Shown here piece by piece: positions 31,386 to 41,141 of a stretch of DNA of 64,000 nucleotides. The translations under genes and the position numbers were made by a program. Source of the stretch: Chloroflexota bacterium (GTDB lineage Bacteria > Chloroflexota > Anaerolineae > Anaerolineales > Villigracilaceae); the NCBI GenBank assembly GCA_016234555.1, contig JACRBJ010000078.1:22416-86415 (forward strand). The letters run 5' to 3'. The notes under the pieces are model-generated. The model did not search any database. It was given only the letters and a program-made list of their open reading frames with translations, and was not told the DNA's origin. Within the stretch, counting starts at the first letter, position 1. Each line of letters opens with the position of its first letter.

Positions 31386-33655
31386 AAATCGACACCAGCA
31401 TCAACAGTAGTGGTTTCAACAAGGGCGTCAAAGGCTTGACGACCTCGTTGAAGTCTCTGGCTATTGCTGTAGGAATCGCTTTCAGTCTTAGCGCGGTGAT
31501 CGCTTTTGGTAAAGCGTCTGTTGATGCGGCGAGCGAAATTCAATCCGCATTTATCGGATTGCAGTCCATCGTAGAAGGACAGGGGAAATCCTTCTCAGGC
31601 GCGAAAGAGTTCATCAACGATTACATTGCCGATGGGCTTGTGCCGGCGGCGAACGCCGTGACCGCCTACAAGAATCTGCTCATGCGCGGGTATTCCACTG
31701 ACCAGATCGAAACGGTCATGAACGCGCTCAAAAATGCGTCCGCGTTCGGGCGGCAGGGGTCGCTCACGATGGGACAGGCAGTCCAGAGCGCCACCGAAGG
31801 TCTGAAAAACGAAAACAGCATTTTAGTTGACAACGCGGGTGTGACCAAGAACGTCTCGATGATGTGGAAGGACTACGCCATTTCAATCGGGACAACGGTC
31901 GGAGCGCTAACCAAAGAGCAGAAAATCGAAGCCGAGGTACAGGGGATTTTGGAGGAAACCCGCTTCCAAATGGACGACGCGGCGAAACTCTCGCAAACAT
32001 ACGCCGGCAAGATATCCGCTTTGGGGGTGTCGTTCAAAAATCTCAAAGTTGCCATCGGTAATTCGATTATCCCCATCATCGATCAGGTCGTGCCGTACAT
32101 CAAAGCCGCAGTCGATGCGCTGACGATTTACTTTAACCAGGTCGCGCAAATCATGAACGCGCTGTTCGGGACAAACGTCTCGATGGCTTCCGTGTCAGAC
32201 AGCATGACAGAAGTCGCAGACAGCACCCAGGACGCGGCTGACGCCCAAGACAACCTGGCTGATTCCACTGGTAACGCGGCTAAGGCGGCAAAAGGCGCCC
32301 TGGCTGCCTTCGACCAACTCAATGTTCTTCAGATGCAGGATGCGGGCACAGAAAACGCTGCTGCTGCACCAATTACCCTGCCACCCGTCGACGACTCTCC
32401 CATCGAACAAGGCACAAGCGCGCTGGAGGAAAGAGTCCTTGCGTTCAAAGCGAAATTCCTTGAATACATCCAGCCGGTAATAGACGCGCTTGGACGGCTC
32501 AAAGAATCACTTACTCCTTTGGCTGAGACAATTTGGTATGGACTCAAATGGGCGTGGGACAACATTCTCGTGCCTCTTGGCTCATGGGCGATTACAGATT
32601 TGCTCCCTGCGTTTCTTGACTTGCTTGGCGGAGCCGCAGAGTTACTCAACGACATCCTGATTGCCCTACAACCTATCTGGATGTGGTTTTGGGAAAATTT
32701 CTTGCGACCGCTTGCTGAATGGGTCGGCGGAAAGATCGTGGATTTTCTGTATTGGCTTGCCGATGCGCTCAAACGTTTAGGCGGATGGATCGAGCAAAAC
32801 GGGACGACTTTATTTTCTATTGTAAGTGTCATCATGGCAATTGTGGGCGTGCTGTGGCTGCTGAACGCTGTTGTTGGCGCGATCAATGTTGCCATAGGCA
32901 TATACAACAGCGTTATGGCGATTGTCGCCACTGTCACGGAGGCAGTAAGCCTGCCTTTGCTGTTGGTCATCGCATTAATTGTGGCTATCGGCGTGTTAAT
33001 CTACCTGCTCATTACTCAATGGGACAATCTTTCTGTGACTGTAAAACAGATCGCTTTTATTATTAATTTTTATTTCCTGCAACTCAAAGAACAGCTTTCA
33101 ACCACCATAAAACAGCTTGGGTTCATCATATCTTACTATTTCAACCAAGCCGCAACTTCTTTCAAGGATGCGTTTTTTGTCGCGCTTGATGCTGTCAACG
33201 AAAAATTCATTTCCATTTTCGAGGGGCTAAAAACCTTTGTCAAAGGGATTATCAATGGGATTATCGACCTTATTAATGGAATGATCAGCAGAATTATTTC
33301 AGGCATCAACAACGTTGTCGAATCGGCGAACGCAGTTGGAAATGTGCTGCCTGGGTATTCGCCAATTCCTGCCCTGATCACGCCGAAAATACCATACCTG
33401 GCAACCGGGGCTGTAATACCACCGAACTCTAAATTTGCGGCGATTTTGGGAGACCAAAAGAGAGGGGTAAATATCGAAGCGCCTGCCGACCTTATCAGAC
33501 AAATTGTCCGCGAAGAAACTGGAAAAGTAACTGCGTCGGTAACGGTCAATTTTGCCGGCAGTCTGGCTGGACTGGTCAGGGAATTAAAGCCTTACATAGA
33601 CAAAGAAACTGTTCGCGTTGGCGACAACTTAATAACAGGTGGAGCGACGGCATGA
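31358..33655 (+). CDS. Tape measure protein
   Basis: A 765-residue protein with an N-terminal Gly/Ser region (GSIKIDTSINSSGFNKGVKG), long helical stretches, and several hydrophobic segments around residues 480-570 (IVSVIMAIVGVLWLLNAVVG and LPLLLVIALIVAIGVLIYLL). It sets tail length, giving roughly 110-115 nm by the usual 1.5 Angstrom per residue rule, and probably helps DNA cross the membrane. Start 31358 has AGGA upstream; the earlier in-frame ATG at 31325 has none. Confidence 0.88.
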   Translation: MSAGYDGSIKIDTSINSSGFNKGVKGLTTSLKSLAIAVGIAFSLSAVIAFGKASVDAASEIQSAFIGLQSIVEGQGKSFSGAKEFINDYIADGLVPAANAVTAYKNLLMRGYSTDQIETVMNALKNASAFGRQGSLTMGQAVQSATEGLKNENSILVDNAGVTKNVSMMWKDYAISIGTTVGALTKEQKIEAEVQGILEETRFQMDDAAKLSQTYAGKISALGVSFKNLKVAIGNSIIPIIDQVVPYIKAAVDALTIYFNQVAQIMNALFGTNVSMASVSDSMTEVADSTQDAADAQDNLADSTGNAAKAAKGALAAFDQLNVLQMQDAGTENAAAAPITLPPVDDSPIEQGTSALEERVLAFKAKFLEYIQPVIDALGRLKESLTPLAETIWYGLKWAWDNILVPLGSWAITDLLPAFLDLLGGAAELLNDILIALQPIWMWFWENFLRPLAEWVGGKIVDFLYWLADALKRLGGWIEQNGTTLFSIVSVIMAIVGVLWLLNAVVGAINVAIGIYNSVMAIVATVTEAVSLPLLLVIALIVAIGVLIYLLITQWDNLSVTVKQIAFIINFYFLQLKEQLSTTIKQLGFIISYYFNQAATSFKDAFFVALDAVNEKFISIFEGLKTFVKGIINGIIDLINGMISRIISGINNVVESANAVGNVLPGYSPIPALITPKIPYLATGAVIPPNSKFAAILGDQKRGVNIEAPADLIRQIVREETGKVTASVTVNFAGSLAGLVRELKPYIDKETVRVGDNLITGGATA

Positions 33656-34023
33656 GTGTGACAATTGACGGAACGACATTCGATATACATGTTCTGAGCG
33701 TCCACAGGACTGCCGACTTTTTGGACAAATACGCAGAACGAACCGAGGACGGCGTTCTACACCGCGAGTTAATCGGTGTGTATTTCAATTACCAGTTGAA
33801 GTTTGCGAGAACCAATAACGTCTCTGCTTATGTAGCGCTCTGGCAAAAATTAACAGAGCCGGTCGAGTTTCACGAAGTCACAATTCCTGATGAAGACGGC
33901 TCGTTCACTTTCACTGCGTATTTTTCCAATGTTTCGGACGAACTACACAGAGACAAGGGAGCCACAAAGTTCTGGAAATCCCTAACCGTGAACTTTATTG
34001 CCAAGGAACCAGCCCGTGCCTAA
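33652..34023 (+). CDS. Small distal tail-region protein
   Basis: A 123-residue beta-rich protein (MSVTIDGTTFDIHVLSVHRT) overlapping the tape-measure stop by 4 bp. It occupies the place of the distal tail or tail-hub accessory protein in Gp15-type phages. No family name is certain. Confidence 0.55.
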   Translation: MSVTIDGTTFDIHVLSVHRTADFLDKYAERTEDGVLHRELIGVYFNYQLKFARTNNVSAYVALWQKLTEPVEFHEVTIPDEDGSFTFTAYFSNVSDELHRDKGATKFWKSLTVNFIAKEPARA

Positions 34024-35716
34024 GACATCCACGATCATCAGTTTTGGACTATTCGTGCAGGTCACCAAGCAGGATGGCAATCCTGCTTGCTCAGACCTGC
34101 AACCATTTTCCAAAATTGCCGACCTGAAAACTGGAACATACACGACTTCCCCATTCATATCCATGGAACCAGGCTTTTGGCTTCTGAACGGGGATTACAA
34201 GTTCCTGCCTGTGAACACCGCCAATGTGCATGTTGGACTCATGAGCCTATCCATGTCGGATGGGTCGGGCAACTTCTCTTTTCCGCCTGTTCTAAATGTT
34301 GTTTTTTCAGAGCCGCACAACACCAACGGTCTTGTACTACTGTTTTCGCAAATATCCGAAGACTGGTGTTCGCATTTGCTTGTGTCGTATTATGATGCGG
34401 CTGATGCGCTAATTGCGTCTACAGACTATTACCCTGCCTCGTGGAGCCTGTCAACAGAGGATGCAATCGAAGGATTCCAAAGGATTGCGATCACATTCTA
34501 TTCGACCAATAAGCCCTACAGGTATCTTCGTTTGCAACGAATCGACTACGGCAGGGTGATCGAGTTCACCGAGGCAGACGTTAAGACAGCCACGGTCGTC
34601 GAAGAAACCAATCTTATCTCCACCGAATTGCCCATTGGGACACTCGAACTAAACCTCCAATCAAACAACGCGGAATTCAGTATCACCAATCCAGAGGGAG
34701 CATTTGCAGAATTGCAAGTCAGGCAGCCATTGGACGTGTATGAGATTGTAGGAACCAACACGCTCTACATCGGCAGGTTCTATTTGGACGAATGGGAGAC
34801 CAAGAGCGAGACCGAAGTAAGGTTTTACGCAGTTGACGCAATTGGGATACTCGACACTAACACCTATTGGGGAGGTATCTGGCTGACGCCTGTTACTGCC
34901 GAAGTTCTGATTGCCGAGATCATGGGCGAATTGGGAATGTCCTATGAACTTGATACTGTTCTGGAAGACAGTACGGTTCAAGGCTGGCTCCCAATATGCT
35001 CATATCGCCAGGCTCTGTTGCAAATAGCATTCGCCATTGGCGCGAAGGTTTACTGCGCTCGAAGCGGATCAATCGTCATCAAGAAAAGCCCGCTTGTCAG
35101 CGAGGTTGTAACGCCAGAAGTGAACATAACTTCCGCAGAGAAAAGCGCTAAACAAAAGCTTTCTCTTAAAACGATGGTTACAGGAGTGGAACTTACCACT
35201 TTTGCATACTCTTACGGCGAAGAATACAAGCAGCTTGCCAGCGTGATTTTGGGGGCTGGAACACACTACATCAAATTTAGCAAACCCTGCCACGACACAG
35301 AGGTTTCTTCGGGAGACGCTGTTGTTACGGGGCGCAATGCTAATTATGTGGAGGTCGAAGTTGCCACCGCCGGGACAATCGTCATCAGCGGGTATGAATT
35401 CCAGGAATCAAACTCGGTGTATTCCGTCTACAACAGCGAAATTGGAGCGGAAGTCAAAACAAACATCGTTTCGATAAGCAATTCAACCCTTGTCCACCCA
35501 AGCAAAGGCGGAGCACTAGTTCAGCGGCTTTATGACTTCTACCAGCAAAGATACGTTCAAGAAGTCAGGTTGTACGCACCCAGTCTCGAAATAGGTCAGT
35601 CGGTTCTCGTGGATGTTCCGAACTCGAAGAAATTGAAAGGATTCGCTCACAAAGCCACGCTTGATCTAACTGGCGGTTTCAGGGTCGACGCAACTATGAC
35701 AGGGGTGCTGCAATGA
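34016..35716 (+). CDS. Tail tip / receptor-interaction protein
   Basis: A 566-residue protein after the distal tail gene. The GTG at 34016 is preferred since AAGGAACCAG precedes it and it overlaps the previous stop by 8 bp; the ATG at 33998 lies in the preceding coding end. The N-terminal 190 residues look like a beta-sandwich binding module, the middle (about 195-330) resembles tail-hub domains (LDVYEIVGTNTLYIGRFYLD) and the C-terminal part is a further hub-like portion (HKATLDLTGGFRVDATMTG). Likely the baseplate hub with a fused carbohydrate-binding domain. Confidence 0.6.
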   Translation: MPKTSTIISFGLFVQVTKQDGNPACSDLQPFSKIADLKTGTYTTSPFISMEPGFWLLNGDYKFLPVNTANVHVGLMSLSMSDGSGNFSFPPVLNVVFSEPHNTNGLVLLFSQISEDWCSHLLVSYYDAADALIASTDYYPASWSLSTEDAIEGFQRIAITFYSTNKPYRYLRLQRIDYGRVIEFTEADVKTATVVEETNLISTELPIGTLELNLQSNNAEFSITNPEGAFAELQVRQPLDVYEIVGTNTLYIGRFYLDEWETKSETEVRFYAVDAIGILDTNTYWGGIWLTPVTAEVLIAEIMGELGMSYELDTVLEDSTVQGWLPICSYRQALLQIAFAIGAKVYCARSGSIVIKKSPLVSEVVTPEVNITSAEKSAKQKLSLKTMVTGVELTTFAYSYGEEYKQLASVILGAGTHYIKFSKPCHDTEVSSGDAVVTGRNANYVEVEVATAGTIVISGYEFQESNSVYSVYNSEIGAEVKTNIVSISNSTLVHPSKGGALVQRLYDFYQQRYVQEVRLYAPSLEIGQSVLVDVPNSKKLKGFAHKATLDLTGGFRVDATMTGVLQ

Positions 35717-36363
35717 GTAGCCTGAAATACATCCATCCCATTACCGACAGGACTCTGGCTGACATCACCGCCAGAACCGCCAAAGGCTATTTCAATCTGG
35801 TCGATTGGTATAGGGTTTATGACAACTCCGTGTATCTCAGGGACCTGCTTGAGTGTCTTCTCGGCAGGACGTTGTCATGGACAGATGTTTCCTATCCAAC
35901 AATCACTACATTCCCAACTGTCGCCAGCCTAAATCAGATGCTGCAGAACATCATCAATATGGAGGAATCTGCCGGTTTTCCTGTTATTTCTGGCATGGTA
36001 GTTATCACCGCCGACTGGCAGGAGGGAACTGGCGCTGTCAGTCCAGACTACGAAGACGCGAATAACTGGGAAAACCTCATAGAGCAGGTGCGGAACACCA
36101 TTGCTCTGGCGGCTGATTACCGGATCCAGTCCGGGGTTTCAAGTTGTGGTCAGCAAAGGTTTTTCCAAAGCAGATTCAGGACATTCAGGTACGCAATTCC
36201 TGTCTACTCCCCCATTGCATCTTTTGTCGCCGGAATTGGATCTTCCGATTGCGGAAGTGTCAGAGGCAGAAAGTTTAGAACTTACGAAAGCGTTTCGCGC
36301 CCTGTTGCCGGTTTGAAATCTTGTGGCGCTTCCAGAAACATGTTGAACACGAGGAGATACTAA
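35713..36363 (+). CDS. Tail protein with repeated CG-x-x-R motifs
   Basis: A 216-residue protein. The first 140 residues are a normal tail-type domain (DRTLADITARTAKGYFNLVD, then EVxxL-like helices). The C-terminal 75 residues hold three repeats built on Ser-x-Cys-Gly followed by Arg/Phe-rich sequence (SSCGQQRFFQSRFRTFR; SDCGSVRGRKFRTYE; KSCGASRNMLNTRRY), which I recall from other tail collar proteins. The repeat argues against a frameshift here. Overlaps both neighbours. Confidence 0.55.
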   Translation: MSSLKYIHPITDRTLADITARTAKGYFNLVDWYRVYDNSVYLRDLLECLLGRTLSWTDVSYPTITTFPTVASLNQMLQNIINMEESAGFPVISGMVVITADWQEGTGAVSPDYEDANNWENLIEQVRNTIALAADYRIQSGVSSCGQQRFFQSRFRTFRYAIPVYSPIASFVAGIGSSDCGSVRGRKFRTYESVSRPVAGLKSCGASRNMLNTRRY

Positions 36364-37115
36364 TGCCTTACGAAAAAACAAACTGGGTTGACGAGGTTCC
36401 CGCCAGCACCCCAGTCGAATACACGATTGACGGTGACGGCGGAACAATCACCAATGCAACCATCGAGGTCGAAACACCAATTACTCCTGGGACGCCAGTG
36501 AATGCCTCCAATCTGAATCACATGGAGGACGGGATCGAGACCGCCCAGGAAACTGCAGAAAATGCGGGGGCAGCCGCTGCATCTGCACAGGCAACTGCAA
36601 ACGCAGCTATTCCAAAGAGCATTGCTACAGCAGTTGGAGACATTCTCTACGCTACAGCATCAGCGGTATGGGCGAAATTGGCAAAGCCCTCAGTCAATTC
36701 CGTCCTAAGGATGACACCTGCCGGTTCTCCAAGTTGGAAAGCTGAAAGTGATTTTATTCAGTCTTTGATCTATCGACGGCAAGGTGGCGATGCTGATGAC
36801 TGGAATGTAGGAGGTACAACAAGTTTCACCCCCGCTGCACCTCTTATCCAGGTAGGAAAAACAAGCAACTTTCAACCTGTCACTTCTGACGGTTCATACT
36901 ACTACTACCATCTAACTGTAACATTTCCGCAGGCTTTCAACAAAGTACCTCTAATCCTGCTAACTCCAACACCCTACTTTGTTGAATTGCACTATCACGC
37001 AACACATGTTGTTTTGTACAGCATAAGTGTTAGCAGTTTCCATTTTTATTTATTCACAGACTTTGCTGGCAGTGCAATAAATTGGTACATGCACTGGATG
37101 GCAATTGGAGAATAA
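36363..37115 (+). CDS. Tail fibre protein 1
   Basis: A 250-residue protein with the attachment module INWVD-like start, DGDGGTITNATIEVET, and the hallmark TPVNASNLNHMEDGIE found in receptor-binding fibres of many siphoviruses, then an Ala-rich helical linker and a C-terminal beta domain (residues about 150-250) rich in aromatic residues for receptor binding. It starts by TAATG overlap with the preceding gene. Confidence 0.75.
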   Translation: MPYEKTNWVDEVPASTPVEYTIDGDGGTITNATIEVETPITPGTPVNASNLNHMEDGIETAQETAENAGAAAASAQATANAAIPKSIATAVGDILYATASAVWAKLAKPSVNSVLRMTPAGSPSWKAESDFIQSLIYRRQGGDADDWNVGGTTSFTPAAPLIQVGKTSNFQPVTSDGSYYYYHLTVTFPQAFNKVPLILLTPTPYFVELHYHATHVVLYSISVSSFHFYLFTDFAGSAINWYMHWMAIGE

Positions 37116-37118
37116 GCT

Positions 37119-38279
37119 ATGGCAAAAATATACAGCAAATTTACGTGGCTCAACGAAATACTTGCAGGGCTTGAACGTTTCAACATCAAACAGAACGACG
37201 GAACTCCCATCTACAGCAATGTGGAAATTTCGCTGAACACTTCGGTAACACAGGCAGGCACGTCGGTTGACGCTACCCGCATGAACCATCTTGAAGATGG
37301 TCTTGATGCACTCGACACCAAAGTAGCGGGAATGGAAGTTCATTCCACCACCGAGAAAACTTCCATTGCAAATGACGACGAATTCAGCGGAGCGGACTCG
37401 GCGGCGAGTTACGCTCAAAAACGTTGGAAATGGTCAACGATCATTTCCGCGATTTTGTCATCCGCAGTAAGTTGGTATCAACAGGCTATTGCCGCATCCG
37501 TGCTGTCCTCTCCAGACACTGCGGACAAGATAACAGTTTTAGACGTGAGCGATCAGACTGCAAACAAAACCATAACGCTCGGAAAACTGGCAGATGTGCT
37601 GGAAGGTCTACTCATCAAAGTAACCCAAAAGGATGCCGCTGATGGAGTTCCTGCCCTGTCCTCTCGAAGAATTTCCATATGGGACAGCACAGGCACATAC
37701 CAATCATTCATTCGGGTCCTGGGAACAGCCGGCAGGATATTTACTCTTGCCAATCGCAATGCAGAACTTGGAAACTGGTTAAACAATTGCAGTGTGGAAG
37801 ACCAGGTACTGACCGCAGCCACAAAAACCTATATTGAAGGTTCACTGATTGCAATACCTGATGATGGATTGAGAATCGGGACGGTTATTACTTGGCGATT
37901 GGTAATGACCAAGACTGCCGCTGGTGTTGCAACAACTTTATATGAGGTTCTCGCGGGTTTGGCAGGCACAGTATCGGATGGTGCACTTTTATCATTCACC
38001 AAAGGCGCAGGAACAGCGGCGGTAGACACTGCCGAAGCCACAATTGAATTGGTAATCCGTGGTCCTCTTACCTCAGGATACGCTCAGGGTATGTTCAAAC
38101 TTAACCATCAGTTAGCAACTACGGGGTTCTATACTCTAAACTCAGCAGTTCAGCAGGGTTTATCCAGTGCAGTCGATTTACAAGCATCAGCCATAGCGTT
38201 CATCGGTATTGCCATGACCACAGGCGCATCAGAGGCGGTCACGATTAAGTCATGCACTGTTGAGGCGCGAAACTTATAG
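37119..38279 (+). CDS. Tail fibre protein 2
   Basis: A 386-residue fibre protein related to the previous one through the GTSVDATRMNHLEDGLDALD module. It continues with an Ala/Ser-rich shaft and a C-terminal beta-domain with GLAGTVSDGALLSFTKGAGT and a repeat-like strand pattern. A distinct receptor-binding head suggests that the two fibres recognise different structures or form a hetero-complex. Confidence 0.72.
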   Translation: MAKIYSKFTWLNEILAGLERFNIKQNDGTPIYSNVEISLNTSVTQAGTSVDATRMNHLEDGLDALDTKVAGMEVHSTTEKTSIANDDEFSGADSAASYAQKRWKWSTIISAILSSAVSWYQQAIAASVLSSPDTADKITVLDVSDQTANKTITLGKLADVLEGLLIKVTQKDAADGVPALSSRRISIWDSTGTYQSFIRVLGTAGRIFTLANRNAELGNWLNNCSVEDQVLTAATKTYIEGSLIAIPDDGLRIGTVITWRLVMTKTAAGVATTLYEVLAGLAGTVSDGALLSFTKGAGTAAVDTAEATIELVIRGPLTSGYAQGMFKLNHQLATTGFYTLNSAVQQGLSSAVDLQASAIAFIGIAMTTGASEAVTIKSCTVEARNL

Positions 38280-38305
38280 GTATGTAGTTCGTTTGCAGGA
38301 ACGAT

Positions 38306-38626
38306 ATGCCGCCAAAAGCAGAACATAGGAAGAAGAAGTTCGAGGCTTTTATCGCGAGGAAACACAACCTCATGCGAGAGATTTTGGAGTTGCAGGACAA
38401 AGTCCGGTGGGCACGGCGTGATGCGGAGAAGCACTACGAATCAATCATTGCCGCGAAGGATGCAGAAATCGCCAGACTTCACGCGATCATTCGGAGAATT
38501 GAGGATGGCAGGAGCAAGCTGGACTTATATCTACAACAGTTGATTTTAGAACGAAATAATCCAGAGCACCCTGTTCCAGAGACTGCATGGGTGGAACCGC
38601 TAAGAACCTTCCAAAAGCATGATTAA
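38306..38626 (+). CDS. Coiled-coil protein at end of late operon, 106 aa
   Basis: A 106-residue, highly charged protein predicted as a continuous coiled coil (KHNLMREILELQDKVRWARR, then AEIARLHAIIRRIEDGRSK) without a membrane segment. It may be a fibre chaperone or a soluble late accessory protein. It is the last rightward gene; its stop codon merges with the transcription terminator. Confidence 0.5.
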   Translation: MPPKAEHRKKKFEAFIARKHNLMREILELQDKVRWARRDAEKHYESIIAAKDAEIARLHAIIRRIEDGRSKLDLYLQQLILERNNPEHPVPETAWVEPLRTFQKHD

Positions 38627-38666
38627 ATCAAAAGATGTGATGCTGACACATCACATCTTTTGATTT
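38625..38666. terminator. Perfect 18-bp bidirectional terminator
   Basis: AAATCAAAAGATGTGATG pairs without mismatch with the sequence at 38649-38666 around loop CTGACA. The A-rich and T-rich ends provide a U-tract in both directions, so it separates the rightward late genes from the leftward early genes. Confidence 0.92.
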
Positions 38667-38752
38667 CCCGCGGGGCTTCGATACTCATCGACCTCTTGAC
38701 CTTACGCGGCTGATTGAGACCATTATACTCCACTTTGGAACAAGTGTGCTAC

Positions 38753-38974
38753 TTATGCGTGGGAGTGGATTGTCCCGTCTTCGTGGCTGTGTACGTGCCC
38801 GTGCTGGTGGACGTGCTTCTCAATTTTCACGGCTTGCGGGTCGCCTGACAGCATGGCGGCGAGTTCGGCGAGTTCTTTCAGGATGCGGGCTTCGTCGGGG
38901 TTCTGCGAGTTGTCGAATTTGATCTCACCGTTCAGCAGGATTTGAACCTTGATTTGGCGTTTGGTGGTCGGCAT
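38753..38974 (-). CDS. DUF2997-like protein with His-rich tail
   Basis: A 73-residue protein: QIKVQILLNGEIKFDNSQNP has the strand-turn-strand pattern of DUF2997, and the C-terminal 20 residues are very His-rich (EKHVHQHGHVHSHEDGTIHS), which could bind a metal. AGGAGG precedes the ATG. DUF2997, DUF1257 and a Ycf46-type ATPase occur together in other genomes, as here. Confidence 0.6.
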   Translation of the reverse strand: MPTTKRQIKVQILLNGEIKFDNSQNPDEARILKELAELAAMLSGDPQAVKIEKHVHQHGHVHSHEDGTIHSHA

Positions 38975-38978
38975 GGGA

Positions 38979-39314
38979 TTATCCTCCTGTGTATTGGGTC
39001 ATGACGTATTCGCCGGGCTTCGAGCCTGCAGAGAACGTGTAACCGTTCTTCTTTGCCCAGGCTTTGACGGTGTTCTTGGCGTAGGATATGGTCAGGGTTT
39101 CCAGCAGGTCCTGACAATTGTATGACGAGCGGCTAAGTGCAACACTGTAGTTGTCATCGCTGCGGGAGCGTTCAAGAGAGATTCGTTCTTTACCCTTCTC
39201 CACGACGATATTGTTCGGGGACAGGGACGTGATCTTTGCGCCGATCTCGGCGACTGCCTTCTTGATCATTTCAACATCAAGCAGTTTGGTTGGGATGGTT
39301 GAAAAACAGGGCAT
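38979..39314 (-). CDS. DUF1257/Ycf35-like protein
   Basis: A 111-residue protein starting MPCFSTIPTKLLDVEMIKKA with the SxFSxIxT-like start and the Lxx-A-x-x-x-x-G pattern of DUF1257 (Ycf35), and ending YTFSAGSKPGEYVMTQY. Function unknown. AAGGAG precedes the ATG; a start-associated motif lies 41 bases upstream. Confidence 0.65.
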   Translation of the reverse strand: MPCFSTIPTKLLDVEMIKKAVAEIGAKITSLSPNNIVVEKGKERISLERSRSDDNYSVALSRSSYNCQDLLETLTISYAKNTVKAWAKKNGYTFSAGSKPGEYVMTQYTGG

Positions 39315-39500
39315 TAGTTTTCTCCTTCAAGTAATTTTTTATTCGGATAATCTTTTAAGTGTTCATGGCTTGAAAAGTACTGCGATTGGATGATGGGCAA
39401 TCATCAGAACGGTGGCTTGTGGAGGCTTGGAACGCTTTTGACGGGCATTGTAGAATGGATAGCAGACGGCGCGAACTTGAGTCCGCGCCGTTGTAGTTTT

Positions 39501-41054
39501 CTACACTTCCATCGTGCGCTTGCCTTCGGACTTGGCTTTCGGCTCGGCTTCGAGAGGATTACCAGCGGTGAGAGCCTTTCCCTTCGCCCACTCGCGTAGG
39601 GCTTTGATCTCATCCTTCTTGGTCTCCGAGGTCGGGACAATTTGCTTCGCGGCTTCAAGTAAGTAGGATACCTCAACAGGCTTATTGTCGAAGAACGCGC
39701 GCTCGACCGCGAACTTGACGACCTTCTCGATCTCGCGCCCTGAGAAACCCCACGTGGCATTTATAACCAAATCGAAGTCATTGGCTTTGATTTTTACGCC
39801 GCGCTTCCCCATGTGTACGTCCAGAATCTGCAAACGGGACCGGGCATCAGGCAAATCCACAAACATCACGTCATCGAAACGGCTAAGCAACTCGGGGCGC
39901 AGGGCACTCACGCTGTTGGCGGTGGCGATGACGTAAACGGGCGACGTGGTCTCCTGCATCCACGTCAGGAGGGAACCAATCACGCGCATCATCACACCTC
40001 CATCGGATGCGCCGCCGTTGTCTGCCAGTGCCTTCTCGATTTCATCGAGCCACAGGACACAGGGAGCGGTAGCCTCGGCGACCTTCAACGCCGTGGAGAT
40101 ATTGTTCTCTGCGGCTCCCACGCGCCCGCTACCCAAAATTTTGCTCATGTCGAAGCGGAGTAAGGGCAGGGTTCCACCCGCGATTGCCTTCGCGCTCAGG
40201 CTCTTACCAGTGCCTGGCACGCCGACCAACAAGACGCCTTTGGGAGAGTCCACGCCAGCGGCACGGGCTTTGGGTGACATGGCAAGGCGCTTGCGAGCCG
40301 CGTATGCTTTGAGGTTCTCCAGCCCGCCCACGTCGCTCATGCTGACATTTGCCTCGAAGTATTCCAGCACGCCGCTCTTACGGATGATCTGCTTTTTCTC
40401 GGCGATAATGTGAGAGATAACCCCGTCGCCAAGTTCGCCACAGGCGACCACGCCAGCGGTCAGGACGTTTTCGGCTTCTTCCTCGGTCAGTCCGCGCATG
40501 GCTTGGACAACCTGGTCACGGTTGCCGTTCAGGGTTACGGGAGTCGTATTTGGCAGGTTGGACTCGGCTTTGCTCAGAATGGCTTCGAGTTCTTTTACAT
40601 CGGGAAGCGACCAGTCGATCACCGCGACCTGCTTTTCGAGGTCAGGGTGTACGCTCAGCGACGGGGACAGCAGAATCAGGTTGTGCTTACGGGTCTGGAA
40701 ACGGGAGGAAATATCGCGCAAATATCGCACGACGCGCACATCACTCTCAATCAACTTGTGCAGGTCTTTGAAAACAAACAGCGTGCTTGGCTCATCGCCT
40801 TCCTCGTCAAACTTTGCTACCCATCCGAGCGCGGCGTTTGGATCTGCGTACTCATCGGCGGCGATGTCGTCCACGCCGACCAGTCCCTGCGTGATGGTCC
40901 ACTCCACAACCTTGCGCGGGACTTTCTTCCCGCTGGTGAGACGCATTTCCTTCGAGAGTTTCTCGATAGCTTGCATGACGCGGGACTCTTCGTGGGAGAC
41001 AACCGCAATCAGGGCGTAACGGGCTTTGATGTAGCGTTCGAGCAGTTCTTTCAT
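39501..41054 (-). CDS. Ycf46-type AAA+ ATPase
   Basis: A 517-residue AAA+ protein: N-terminal Ycf46-like part (RYALIAVVSHEESRVMQAIE), a Walker A GVPGTGKS (about residue 282), Walker B LWLDEIEKAL (about 340), sensor 1 TANS and the arginine-finger region RPELLSRFDD. Ycf46 proteins are AAA ATPases of plastids and cyanobacteria with unclear function. The gene is an independent unit with its own start-associated motif at 41079-41095 and AAAGGAG. With the DUF1257, DUF2997, SWIM and coiled-coil genes nearby it probably forms one protein-remodelling system. Confidence 0.85.
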   Translation of the reverse strand: MKELLERYIKARYALIAVVSHEESRVMQAIEKLSKEMRLTSGKKVPRKVVEWTITQGLVGVDDIAADEYADPNAALGWVAKFDEEGDEPSTLFVFKDLHKLIESDVRVVRYLRDISSRFQTRKHNLILLSPSLSVHPDLEKQVAVIDWSLPDVKELEAILSKAESNLPNTTPVTLNGNRDQVVQAMRGLTEEEAENVLTAGVVACGELGDGVISHIIAEKKQIIRKSGVLEYFEANVSMSDVGGLENLKAYAARKRLAMSPKARAAGVDSPKGVLLVGVPGTGKSLSAKAIAGGTLPLLRFDMSKILGSGRVGAAENNISTALKVAEATAPCVLWLDEIEKALADNGGASDGGVMMRVIGSLLTWMQETTSPVYVIATANSVSALRPELLSRFDDVMFVDLPDARSRLQILDVHMGKRGVKIKANDFDLVINATWGFSGREIEKVVKFAVERAFFDNKPVEVSYLLEAAKQIVPTSETKKDEIKALREWAKGKALTAGNPLEAEPKAKSEGKRTMEV

Positions 41055-41100
41055 GGTGTCACTCCTTTGTATTTTCTTATCCAGTTAAGTGTTCAGGTAA

Positions 41101-41135
41101 AGAAAAATCCCACCTTGTCAGGGTGGGATTTTTCT
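41101..41135 (-). terminator. Terminator after the SWIM gene
   Basis: AGAAAAATCCCACC and GGTGGGATTTTTCT-like arms form a 14-bp stem with loop TTGTCA, with a T-run on the bottom strand. The start-associated motif of the AAA ATPase gene follows within 6 bases. Confidence 0.88.
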
Positions 41136-41141
41136 CGGAGG

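Noticed and set aside
36101..36316. Possible frameshift in the tail gene at 35713-36363
   Set aside because: The alternative frame has no better motif, whereas the annotated frame shows three internal Cys-Gly/Arg repeats and ends with a TAATG overlap with the next gene.
36363..38279. Diversity-generating retroelement acting on the tail fibres
   Set aside because: No reverse transcriptase gene or template repeat was found in the window.
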